Source: a virus. Taken from it: 40,626 bases of DNA. The position numbers and the translations under genes are program-made. The notes under the pieces were generated by a model. That model saw only the letters and a list, made by a program, of their open reading frames with translations. It made no database searches and was not told the origin of the DNA. This document shows positions 35,112 through 40,626 of the stretch, piece by piece. The stretch is from positions 1 through 40,626 of the IMG/VR virus record IMGVR_UViG_3300028557_000082. One strand, written 5' to 3'. Each line of letters starts with the position of its first letter. Positions within the stretch are counted from its first letter, which is position 1.

Positions 35112-36139
35112 TAGTTTTTATATTTATCAACCATTATGTTGTAATTTTTAATTTGTTTTAATAACGTTCCGGCATCTTGTAATGCATTATATACCGGTGT
35201 CGATATCTTACCACCTGCATCAACAAAGCCCATACTGCATACATCAATTAATTTTTGTAATAGTTTAACAACTGCATCAGTATGTAATAATGGTTCTTTT
35301 TCACGGGAACTACCTAAATATATTTTAGGAGAATTTATTTCAATACCCGTTTGCGAATCTAAAATAATGTGATCAGATTTTGATTTTAATGTAATTCGAT
35401 CTGCAGTACAAATTAATTGTGGGTAATCAAATTCAGCTGAACCAAATGCTTGATTCAATTCATTATTTAGCTTAAAATTTGGCAATCGTTGAGTGCTTGT
35501 TAAATATATTGATGCTGGATCTTCTTGTATATTCTCAACTACAAATTTTCTATTAGGTAAATTCTTTTGACCATTTGAAATTATAATAATAGGATCACCA
35601 GCTGTATTACCTTGCCATGGAGTTGGCAACATTGCAGCTGAATAATTTGTAGTGCTACTTAATCTAATTGTATTACCATACCGACCTTGATGTATAATGT
35701 CACCTTCATATGGTTGCAATGGAGATATAGATGCAGTAATAAAATTCTCACCAGGCTTAACAGACTCAACATCCGAGTTATTAATTGTATCGCGATATGA
35801 AATACCGGGAACTAAATTTGAATTAATATTGGATTGTATTGCATATGGCTGAAAATAATACCATTGTATTCCGGTATTAGTTAATGTAGTTTGTTGATTA
35901 TATGCGTTGAATATTAAAACATGTTCACCAATCAATGGAATTTGCAGTACATTCATATTGATTGGTCTAGCAGTACGAATATCTTTTTTGCTTGTATATC
36001 GATTAACAGTTTGAACTTGAATTGAAAATAGCTGATCAGCATTCCCTGCCTGTGTCGTAGAAGATTCAATGTAATTTAATGTGCCATTGATTCCTATTAC
36101 TTCTGCTAATTCAAGTTTTACCTGTTCATGATTTGTCAT
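35111..36139 (-). CDS. 5: Baseplate hub/central spike protein, gp5-like without lysozyme
   Basis: This 342-residue protein has an OB-fold-like N-terminal half followed by the passage EGDIIHQGRYGNTIRLSSTTNYS near residues 145-165, which is a signature of gp5/phage spike proteins, and a beta-helical stretch (DRITLKSKSDHIILDSQTGIEINSPKIYLGSS) at about 248-280 that forms the trimeric needle. T4 gp5 is 575 residues with an internal lysozyme. No such catalytic domain is seen here, so cell-wall digestion must come from elsewhere. The C-terminal 50 residues are helical. The location between the coiled-coil protein and gp55 block fits the hub region. Confidence 0.86.
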   Translation of the reverse strand: MTNHEQVKLELAEVIGINGTLNYIESSTTQAGNADQLFSIQVQTVNRYTSKKDIRTARPINMNVLQIPLIGEHVLIFNAYNQQTTLTNTGIQWYYFQPYAIQSNINSNLVPGISYRDTINNSDVESVKPGENFITASISPLQPYEGDIIHQGRYGNTIRLSSTTNYSAAMLPTPWQGNTAGDPIIIISNGQKNLPNRKFVVENIQEDPASIYLTSTQRLPNFKLNNELNQAFGSAEFDYPQLICTADRITLKSKSDHIILDSQTGIEINSPKIYLGSSREKEPLLHTDAVVKLLQKLIDVCSMGFVDAGGKISTPVYNALQDAGTLLKQIKNYNIMVDKYKN

Positions 36140-36566
36140 TTGATAACTTTTGTTTTGCTTGATCTATTTTAGATTGCATAACGCGATCATGTTGATCTAA
36201 TTTGTGCAAATCCTCAATTTCATCAATTAATTCAGTTTCTAATGTTGATTCTGCAATTCTAAGTAATTGAAGTTTCTCGTCATCACTTAATAAGGAGTCA
36301 GCTCCTGCAATAGTTTGTTGAGTTGAAATATAGCGTTGAACAATTGCAGTTAATTTTACGAGATGATCATCATTCTTAACTGCAACATCTAGGTACTCTT
36401 TGATTAAGGGTACTATGATTGTAGCATCAGATGCATTCCGAATCAACGGTTGCAACTGTGCTATTAATTGTGTAATTTGTCGGTCTTTCTTTTTGCTGTT
36501 ATGATATACATCAGACATTAAATCTGCAAAAGATGTACCTTTAAATAATTCTTCGTTTTTATCCAT
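36126..36566 (-). CDS. Hypothetical small helical protein near hub and gp55
   Basis: This 146-residue, acidic, all-helical protein is not recognised. It starts MDKNEELFKGTSFADLMSDVYHNSKKKDRQI, whose FADLMSDVYHNS resembles segments of the 33772-34257 product. The rest is Leu/Ile/Asp-rich with amphipathic helices. It overlaps the gp5-like gene by 14 nt and begins 26 nt below the gp55 stop. Roles to consider are a tail-assembly factor or a small late-transcription partner, given the gp55 neighbour; neither is shown by sequence. Confidence 0.72.
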   Translation of the reverse strand: MDKNEELFKGTSFADLMSDVYHNSKKKDRQITQLIAQLQPLIRNASDATIIVPLIKEYLDVAVKNDDHLVKLTAIVQRYISTQQTIAGADSLLSDDEKLQLLRIAESTLETELIDEIEDLHKLDQHDRVMQSKIDQAKQKLSNDKS

Positions 36567-36584
36567 AATGAGACATTTATATAT

Positions 36585-36592
36585 ATAAATAT
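36585..36592 (-). promoter_or_regulatory. ATATTTAT octamer before the 36126-36566 gene
   Basis: The octamer lies 19 nt before the ATG at 36566 and overlaps the end of the gp55 stop codon; a nearby 14-nt TTTATATATATAAA palindrome is also present. Confidence 0.45.
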
Positions 36593-37293
36593 CAAAACGG
36601 CAATTTTATGAAGTCTGATTGTTCGTATTCTTTAAATTTGGTATCGTAAATTTGTTTAAATGTTTTAATTACCCGGGTAATGTTTGTAGTTGCTAAGCCG
36701 GTACGCTCACGTATAAAAATATACAATGCCTTTTTATTAAAATCTTCTATGTTTTCTCGAGTTTCAAAAATATGAAGTATCGAATCTGCTACATGTATAT
36801 CTGTTGCATTAATGAAAATATAATTTAGATTAGCATAACAATATTCAATATACGCATCCATAAAGTAACGCAATGTTTCTCGCATTTCATTATTGTGAAT
36901 TTCTGTGATAATATTGCGTTGTTCATCAATATCTAAAGTTTGCGTAGTTTGTTTAAGTTTTGCATATGCTTTTTGATTTTCACTTATTAGATAATTAAAT
37001 GACGTTCTTGTATAATACGAATAGGCTTTACCGGCAATTGGATTAAATTTATCTAATCGAGCTGTTAAGAAAGTAACTAAGTCAGTTTGTAAATCGTAAA
37101 ACGTTGAATCAATATAACCTGGTTTCATTTTGTTAATTAGATTTTCAGCTAACTTCATAAATGCTGGATAGATAAACCGGCGATATATTTTTTCTCGCTT
37201 TACTGTACTATCTGATTTATTATAAGCACTAATAGCTATATCAGTTATCTTGGTAAAGTAATTATTACTTTTCTTCTTTGCTCGCTTCGCCAT
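36592..37293 (-). CDS. 55: Late-transcription sigma factor, T4 gp55-like
   Basis: This 233-residue protein (T4 gp55 is 185) is a divergent sigma factor that directs RNA polymerase to late promoters. The region-2 core LDKFNPIAGKAYSYYTRTSFNYLISENQKAYAKL, at about 80-115, matches the F-(D/N)-(x)n-AY-(x)3-(S/C)FN pattern of gp55. An N-terminal MAKRAKKKSNNYF tail is typical of environmental T4-like gp55. The C-terminal part is helical and ends with an acidic/hydrophobic DFIKLPF, which could be the sliding-clamp (gp45) binding tail. I start at the ATG at 37293; the codon before it is TTG. It overlaps the upstream gene by 29 nt. Confidence 0.87.
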   Translation of the reverse strand: MAKRAKKKSNNYFTKITDIAISAYNKSDSTVKREKIYRRFIYPAFMKLAENLINKMKPGYIDSTFYDLQTDLVTFLTARLDKFNPIAGKAYSYYTRTSFNYLISENQKAYAKLKQTTQTLDIDEQRNIITEIHNNEMRETLRYFMDAYIEYCYANLNYIFINATDIHVADSILHIFETRENIEDFNKKALYIFIRERTGLATTNITRVIKTFKQIYDTKFKEYEQSDFIKLPF

Positions 37294-37567
37294 CAAATTC
37301 CGTTTTAAGATTAATAATTACTTCTTTTAACAATGAAAACGTTGTTCCTGCTTCATCATCTTGTTCAAAGGCACCAATGCGGTCAATTTCTTGCATTTTA
37401 GTATACGATTCGCATATTTTAGAATACATGTACATATTTGTCATTTCAACGGATTCATGATGATCATCACTATCTGCTAGTAAACCGGCTAATACATATG
37501 CTCTACGAGCAAAGTATCCAAAAGCAATTGCAAACACAATGCTTGTTATCGATAAAAATATTGTCAT
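37265..37567 (-). CDS. Small membrane protein
   Basis: This 100-residue protein has one clear membrane segment at about residues 2-20 (IFLSITSIVFAIAFGYFAR) followed by a helical, acidic cytoplasmic or periplasmic part with two MYMYS/YTKMQE stretches. I do not recognise it. It starts at the base where the HD-hydrolase gene stops (TAATG overlap) and ends inside gp55, so it is translated in a coupled run of three genes. Its role is unknown. Confidence 0.75.
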   Translation of the reverse strand: MTIFLSITSIVFAIAFGYFARRAYVLAGLLADSDDHHESVEMTNMYMYSKICESYTKMQEIDRIGAFEQDDEAGTTFSLLKEVIINLKTEFDGEASKEEK

Positions 37568-38337
37568 TATTGGAATGCTTTAAAAATATCATTTAATGAT
37601 TTTTGAACTTCCGGATTATTTTCTGCTAAGTTTTTTAATCCGTTACTTTTTTGTGTTTTGCTTTTGTCTGCAACCGGTGCCGGGGAAGATGTTTTCCCCG
37701 TCCTCCAACGCTCAAATTCAATGGTAGATGCCATATGATCTGCATGATGCAAAATGATAGGTAAATTTGTTTTCAATCTAGCTTGTGCTGAACGAGCAAT
37801 AAAATACGGTTTATTTGCCTCATCATACAACCCATCATGTATCTTAATTGATTGATATTCTGTCCAAGACATTTTAACATTGTATTCCTGTAACAACCAA
37901 ATTGAAAGATCTGGTACCATTGTAAAAGGAATATTTGAATTTGTCTTGTAAAGTTTACCTTGATTCTTGCGATGCCAATCTGAAGTTTCAATTTGATATA
38001 CTTCATTGCCATCACCTGGGAAACCTGCCTTACCTAAATCATGATGCATTGCGGCAAACATTAATTCTTCTTGGGTATATCCTGACATATCAGCCCCCAT
38101 TGCGGTCCAAGTATTATGCAATGTTACTGCACAATCCATTACTCTAAGTACGTGATCAACATAACCTCCTGCAAATGCATTATGGAAATGTTCCATTGAA
38201 GATGCTGGCATAAATACCATACGGTCTTCTAATGCATCATACATTTGGTTTAATGCATCTTTACGAGTAGGAAATGACGTGTTAACTAATCCGCGGTATC
38301 TTTCCCAATTGGATTTTATTTTTTCTGCTTCAATCAT
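37567..38337 (-). CDS. HD-domain phosphohydrolase
   Basis: This 256-residue protein has the metal-binding HD signature: GGYVDHVLRV with His62, then AAMHHDLGKAG with His99/Asp100, and a late ILHHADHMAS with Asp200. Proteins of this type hydrolyse nucleotides, cyclic nucleotides or similar phosphate esters. The substrate cannot be read from sequence; phage HD proteins are often thought to act on nucleotide pools or host signals. Residues 211-236 are a low-complexity Ser/Pro/Lys linker, and a short helix ends the chain. It heads the gp55 operon and is followed, upstream, by two small genes. No octamer precedes it. Confidence 0.85.
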   Translation of the reverse strand: MIEAEKIKSNWERYRGLVNTSFPTRKDALNQMYDALEDRMVFMPASSMEHFHNAFAGGYVDHVLRVMDCAVTLHNTWTAMGADMSGYTQEELMFAAMHHDLGKAGFPGDGNEVYQIETSDWHRKNQGKLYKTNSNIPFTMVPDLSIWLLQEYNVKMSWTEYQSIKIHDGLYDEANKPYFIARSAQARLKTNLPIILHHADHMASTIEFERWRTGKTSSPAPVADKSKTQKSNGLKNLAENNPEVQKSLNDIFKAFQ

Positions 38338-38361
38338 AACTTTTTTATTTAATATATGTAA

Positions 38362-38523
38362 TTATTTTCTTAGTTCCAATGTTTGCCCATTTACGAGCTT
38401 AGATGTACATATTGCACAAGTTATTGCTGTGGCATTTTCATCAACCCGGTTACATATATCGGTGCAATATTTACATTGCATTTTTTTAAAGCCTTTCGGC
38501 ACATAGCTCTTTTTAACTTTCAT
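38362..38523 (-). CDS. Small zinc-ribbon protein
   Basis: This 53-residue protein (MKVKKSYVPKGFKKMQC...) has CKYC at 17-20, a further Cys at 24, and CAIC at 36-39, forming a CxxC...CxxC zinc ribbon. No long frame marks it, but the frame is intact and starts 1 nt past the stop of the next upstream gene. Zinc ribbons of this size bind nucleic acid or proteins. The position between an HD hydrolase and UV endonuclease genes gives no clear job. I call it from the pattern and the lack of any better frame. Confidence 0.7.
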   Translation of the reverse strand: MKVKKSYVPKGFKKMQCKYCTDICNRVDENATAITCAICTSKLVNGQTLELRK

Positions 38524-38524
38524 A

Positions 38525-38704
38525 TTATTCTCGTTCAATGTAATAGATTGCTGATTCTACTTTTTTTAATGCCCTGCCTAAATTGTCTAGCGTTGAATCT
38601 TTGTCAATTTTGCCTTCTGTAATCATTCTACCTAATAAACGTATAATTTCACGTGTAGCTTCTAAATCATCAGTAACTTTGTTTTTGTAACGGTAATGTG
38701 CCAT
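38525..38704 (-). CDS. Small helical hypothetical protein
   Basis: This 59-residue protein (starting MAHYRYKNKV, ending AIYYIERE) is all helical and charged, with no Cys. The start at 38704 has AGGG 6 nt upstream, a clear SD. Its stop abuts the start of the zinc-ribbon gene. The spacing and the SD make it likely to be real even though it is short. No function is recognisable. Confidence 0.68.
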   Translation of the reverse strand: MAHYRYKNKVTDDLEATREIIRLLGRMITEGKIDKDSTLDNLGRALKKVESAIYYIERE

Positions 38705-38740
38705 TGTAACCCTTTTTTTTTGTTATTATTAATACTATAT

Positions 38741-38748
38741 ATAAATAT
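38741..38748 (-). promoter_or_regulatory. ATATTTAT octamer before the small-gene operon
   Basis: The octamer (ATATTTATATATAGTAT in gene sense) lies 37 nt before the ATG at 38704 and just past the UV endonuclease stop; it may start the transcript of 38704-36592. Confidence 0.45.
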
Positions 38749-38749
38749 G

Positions 38750-39778
38750 TTAATCTAAAATTAATGCGGTATTTTCTTGACAACACCTAACACCTAATTG
38801 CAACAATGATTGCTCCTTAGCCTTTGCTTCTACCACAATATCTAAGATATCAACACCATATGTATTAGGTAACTGAGTAATATAATCTGCATGAGCTTGT
38901 TCTTTAATCTTGGTAAACTCTTTGTATTGTTTTTGGAAGGTAGGCCATTTAGCTAAATCCTCCATTGCAATATTATGATGCTTAAACATACCTTCTATGA
39001 GGATTTGGGACTCTCTGCGACGTGATTCTGAATAGTGGGTACATTGGGTTACGTTATGTCTATCCCACGTCTCGCGAGCTAAAAAGAAGGCTTCACGCTC
39101 GGTTAAATCACCGGTATTGAAAGTGTGATGCCAATAGTCAAACGTTATCGGAATCGCAGTAGGAACATGCAAATACTCATATAATTCTCGTACAGAATAC
39201 ATTGATGCCTTGTCATCATTTTCAATAACTAACCGTGCACGACACGAATCTGATAAACGATAATAGTTAGCTAACCACCGGGCAATAGTACCAGGCTTAT
39301 CATTGTAAGTAGCACCAATATGTATATTGATCTTATTTTCAAAGCTAGGTGCAAACCCCATAAGATCAAATAACTCACTGTGTCGTTCTAAACTAACAAG
39401 GCTGTTATCAACAATCGTAGCATCCGGACTACCTAGGATATGAAACATACCTGGATGCGTTGTAATGCGATGCCCATGTTGCTTTGCAAAGTCACCGGCA
39501 GCACGAAGATACTGAGTAATTTCGGCAATACCTGGCAGTGCATGCAACTCATAATGATTCCAACGAGGAAACAATTCAGAACCTAAACGGAATAGGCGAA
39601 TGCCATTTTCTTCGTTCCATTTAAGTATAGTTAAAAAATCTTTTGCATTAGCAAGTGCAATATCAGAAGCTAATTGTAAACCGCCAATTTTAAATTTGCG
39701 CTCAATCATTGTACGACCGGTGCGGATACTAGATGTAGATAGGTGCATATTATTACAGGCATAACCTAGTCGAATCAT
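38750..39778 (-). CDS. uvdE: UV damage endonuclease (UvdE/UvsE family)
   Basis: This 342-residue protein matches the UV-damage endonuclease family, TIM-barrel enzymes that nick DNA 5' of photoproducts and start an alternative excision repair. Signature segments: the N-terminal MIRLGYACNN, the FRLGSELFPRW phrase near residue 63, RITTHPGMFHILGSPD near 105, NIHIGATYNDKPG near 150, ARLVIENDD near 184, the PITFDYWHH near 213, and HYSESR near 247. Metal-binding His and acidic residues appear in the expected order. The family is common in bacteria and some phages. It likely repairs sunlight damage to phage DNA, consistent with a surface-water habitat. It lies alone between the small-gene unit and the HNH gene. 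Confidence 0.93.
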   Translation of the reverse strand: MIRLGYACNNMHLSTSSIRTGRTMIERKFKIGGLQLASDIALANAKDFLTILKWNEENGIRLFRLGSELFPRWNHYELHALPGIAEITQYLRAAGDFAKQHGHRITTHPGMFHILGSPDATIVDNSLVSLERHSELFDLMGFAPSFENKINIHIGATYNDKPGTIARWLANYYRLSDSCRARLVIENDDKASMYSVRELYEYLHVPTAIPITFDYWHHTFNTGDLTEREAFFLARETWDRHNVTQCTHYSESRRRESQILIEGMFKHHNIAMEDLAKWPTFQKQYKEFTKIKEQAHADYITQLPNTYGVDILDIVVEAKAKEQSLLQLGVRCCQENTALILD

Positions 39779-39828
39779 ATAAATAGATAAAGGATTATAT
39801 TAATAATATATGAAAAATTATTGACAAT

Positions 39829-40476
39829 TCAAAGTTTATACTTACATTTATCCATATGTTGACGTTTAATTACAGACGCACTATGAGTTAAATTGCAATA
39901 TGGACATGTTAAGTACCGTAAATTATATTTACCTCGTTTTTGTCCAGTACGTGAAGCAACTGATTTTTTTATTTGTTGTTGTATTCTAGGATCATCTTTC
40001 GTCAATCCAGCATTCCATCTAGTTGCATTAGCAATTTTTGCTACTCTAGGATCATCTTTTGTTAATCCATGACACCATGAAGATTTTCCTCTACGGCCAC
40101 TATTTTGTTTCATTTTAGCTCGTATTTCATCAGTATGTTTTTTTCCGTAATAATGATTTAATTTACCAGTATTGCGCTTTGCAAATTCCGTACGTAAATA
40201 ATCATATTCTCGTGCAGTTATAGCAATATTTCTTTTATTTTGCTTTAACATAGCCATTGCATAATAACCTTTTAGAATTCCATGATGATTTGTATATATT
40301 TCGCAAAGAAGTTTATGTATTAAAAAATGTTCTCGAGCGGTTAACTCGACTAAATTTTCTGCCGAATTATCTCCTCCCATACAACGAGGTATGATGTGGT
40401 GCCTTTCTTTATAACCTGTTAATGTTCTTGTTTTTGCTCGTTCAATTATAGAATCATGTATTTTTTTGTAATCCAT
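39829..40476 (-). CDS. HNH homing endonuclease with NUMOD3-type repeats
   Basis: This 215-residue protein has an HNH nuclease at 20-60 (YKERHHIIPR with His26/His27, Asn41, then TAREHFLIHK with His50/His54), followed by a NUMOD3-type DNA-binding element near 107-125 (TGKLNHYYGKKHTDEIRAKM) and two related GLTKDDPR(V/I) units near 140-170. A C-terminal CPYC zinc-knuckle-like pair with a later HMDKCKYK closes it. Such free-standing HNH genes spread by cutting intron-less or endonuclease-less alleles of a target site. It lies between the UV endonuclease and further genes outside the window. It has an unusual, structured upstream region. Confidence 0.88.
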   Translation of the reverse strand: MDYKKIHDSIIERAKTRTLTGYKERHHIIPRCMGGDNSAENLVELTAREHFLIHKLLCEIYTNHHGILKGYYAMAMLKQNKRNIAITAREYDYLRTEFAKRNTGKLNHYYGKKHTDEIRAKMKQNSGRRGKSSWCHGLTKDDPRVAKIANATRWNAGLTKDDPRIQQQIKKSVASRTGQKRGKYNLRYLTCPYCNLTHSASVIKRQHMDKCKYKL

Positions 40477-40486
40477 ATAAGTAAGT

Positions 40487-40531
40487 AACCTTGCATTTTT
40501 CGAGGTTGCGGACTCTACTCAATGCAAGGTT
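40487..40531 (-). promoter_or_regulatory. Hairpin covering the HNH ribosome binding site
   Basis: Inverted repeat arms AACCTTGCAT (40487-40496) and its complement (40522-40531) pair over 10 bp with a 25-nt loop, 10 nt before the HNH ATG. In gene sense the descending arm includes AAGG, the only SD-like sequence there. A second, looser inverted repeat (GTTGCGG at 40505-40511 with CCGCAAC at 40556-40562) could compete with it. Confidence 0.65.
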
Positions 40532-40571
40532 TCTTTATTAAATTTCTTCACGTAGCCGCAACTCTACATTA

Positions 40572-40579
40572 ATAAATAT
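40572..40579 (-). promoter_or_regulatory. ATATTTAT octamer upstream of the HNH gene
   Basis: The octamer lies 96 nt before the HNH ATG, just outside the inverted-repeat region, at a spacing longer than most. Confidence 0.35.
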
Positions 40580-40606
40580 AAAATAGTTTATTTTTTTAGA
40601 TGCATA

Positions 40607-40614
40607 TATTTATA
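40607..40614 (-). promoter_or_regulatory. Candidate T4-type late promoter TATAAATA
   Basis: On the minus strand the exact T4 late-promoter -10 octamer TATAAATA reads toward the HNH gene, with the leader covering the hairpin. It is the one canonical-sense match I found between genes. Chance occurrence in AT-rich DNA is possible. Confidence 0.4.
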
Positions 40615-40626
40615 CTAAAGAAAATA

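Noticed and set aside
35111-36139. Lysozyme domain in the gp5-like protein
   Set aside because: No Glu-Asp-Thr lysozyme pattern and not enough length between the OB-like part and the needle; only the hub and spike elements are visible.
40477-40626. Group I intron next to the HNH gene
   Set aside because: The hairpins do not give a recognisable P3-P8 core or conserved P7 sequence, and no exon flanks are visible in the window.

Overview
This window looks like about 40.6 kb of a T4-like (myovirus-type) tailed phage genome. It is AT-rich, and every gene I can support lies on the minus strand, so transcription runs from high to low coordinates. The identification rests on a set of T4 core homologues recognisable from their protein sequences: major capsid gp23, scaffold gp22, prohead protease gp21, portal gp20, large terminase gp17, baseplate gp6, gp25 and gp5-like hub/spike, late sigma gp55, recombination nuclease gp46/gp47 and primase gp61. 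The host cannot be read from the sequence. AT-richness, weak Shine-Dalgarno (SD) signals at most genes and a phage-encoded ribosomal protein bS21 would fit an aquatic bacterium, possibly Bacteroidota or an alphaproteobacterium, but that is inference.

Layout in + coordinates. 1-9.8 kb is the head and packaging block: terminator, gp23, gp22, a second terminator, bS21, two small unknown proteins, gp21, two unknown proteins, gp20 and gp17. 9.8-12.0 kb holds two membrane or secreted small proteins, a Cys-rich protein and a Pro/Ala-repeat protein. 12.1-14.1 kb is a two-domain enzyme fusing a HIGH-type nucleotidyltransferase to an RNA-ligase-like domain. 14.2-16.9 kb is a large structural protein. 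16.9-21.6 kb is a DNA-metabolism island: a fused Mre11/Rad50-type protein (gp47+gp46), a Toprim primase and a T7-type endonuclease I resolvase. 21.6-22.2 kb is a very short protein-kinase-like protein. 22.2-36.6 kb is the tail/baseplate block, with LamG-like modules, gp6, gp25 and gp5-like. 36.6-40.5 kb carries gp55, a membrane protein, an HD hydrolase, two small proteins not obvious from long-ORF scans, a UV-damage endonuclease and an HNH homing endonuclease.

The genes are tightly packed, often with ATGA or TAATG overlaps, which suggests translational coupling within operons. At most operon heads an octamer (ATAAATAT on the + strand, ATATTTAT in the sense of the genes) sits 14-24 nt before the start codon, suggesting a shared regulatory signal. 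Main points of interest: the nucleotidyltransferase-ligase fusion, bS21 beside the only two genes with full SD sequences, the fused gp47/46, the minimal kinase fold, the recurrent octamer, and a perfect 23-bp tandem duplication that shifts the frame of a baseplate gene. No tRNA, CRISPR array or insertion sequence was seen. No gene-free stretch exceeds 300 bases.
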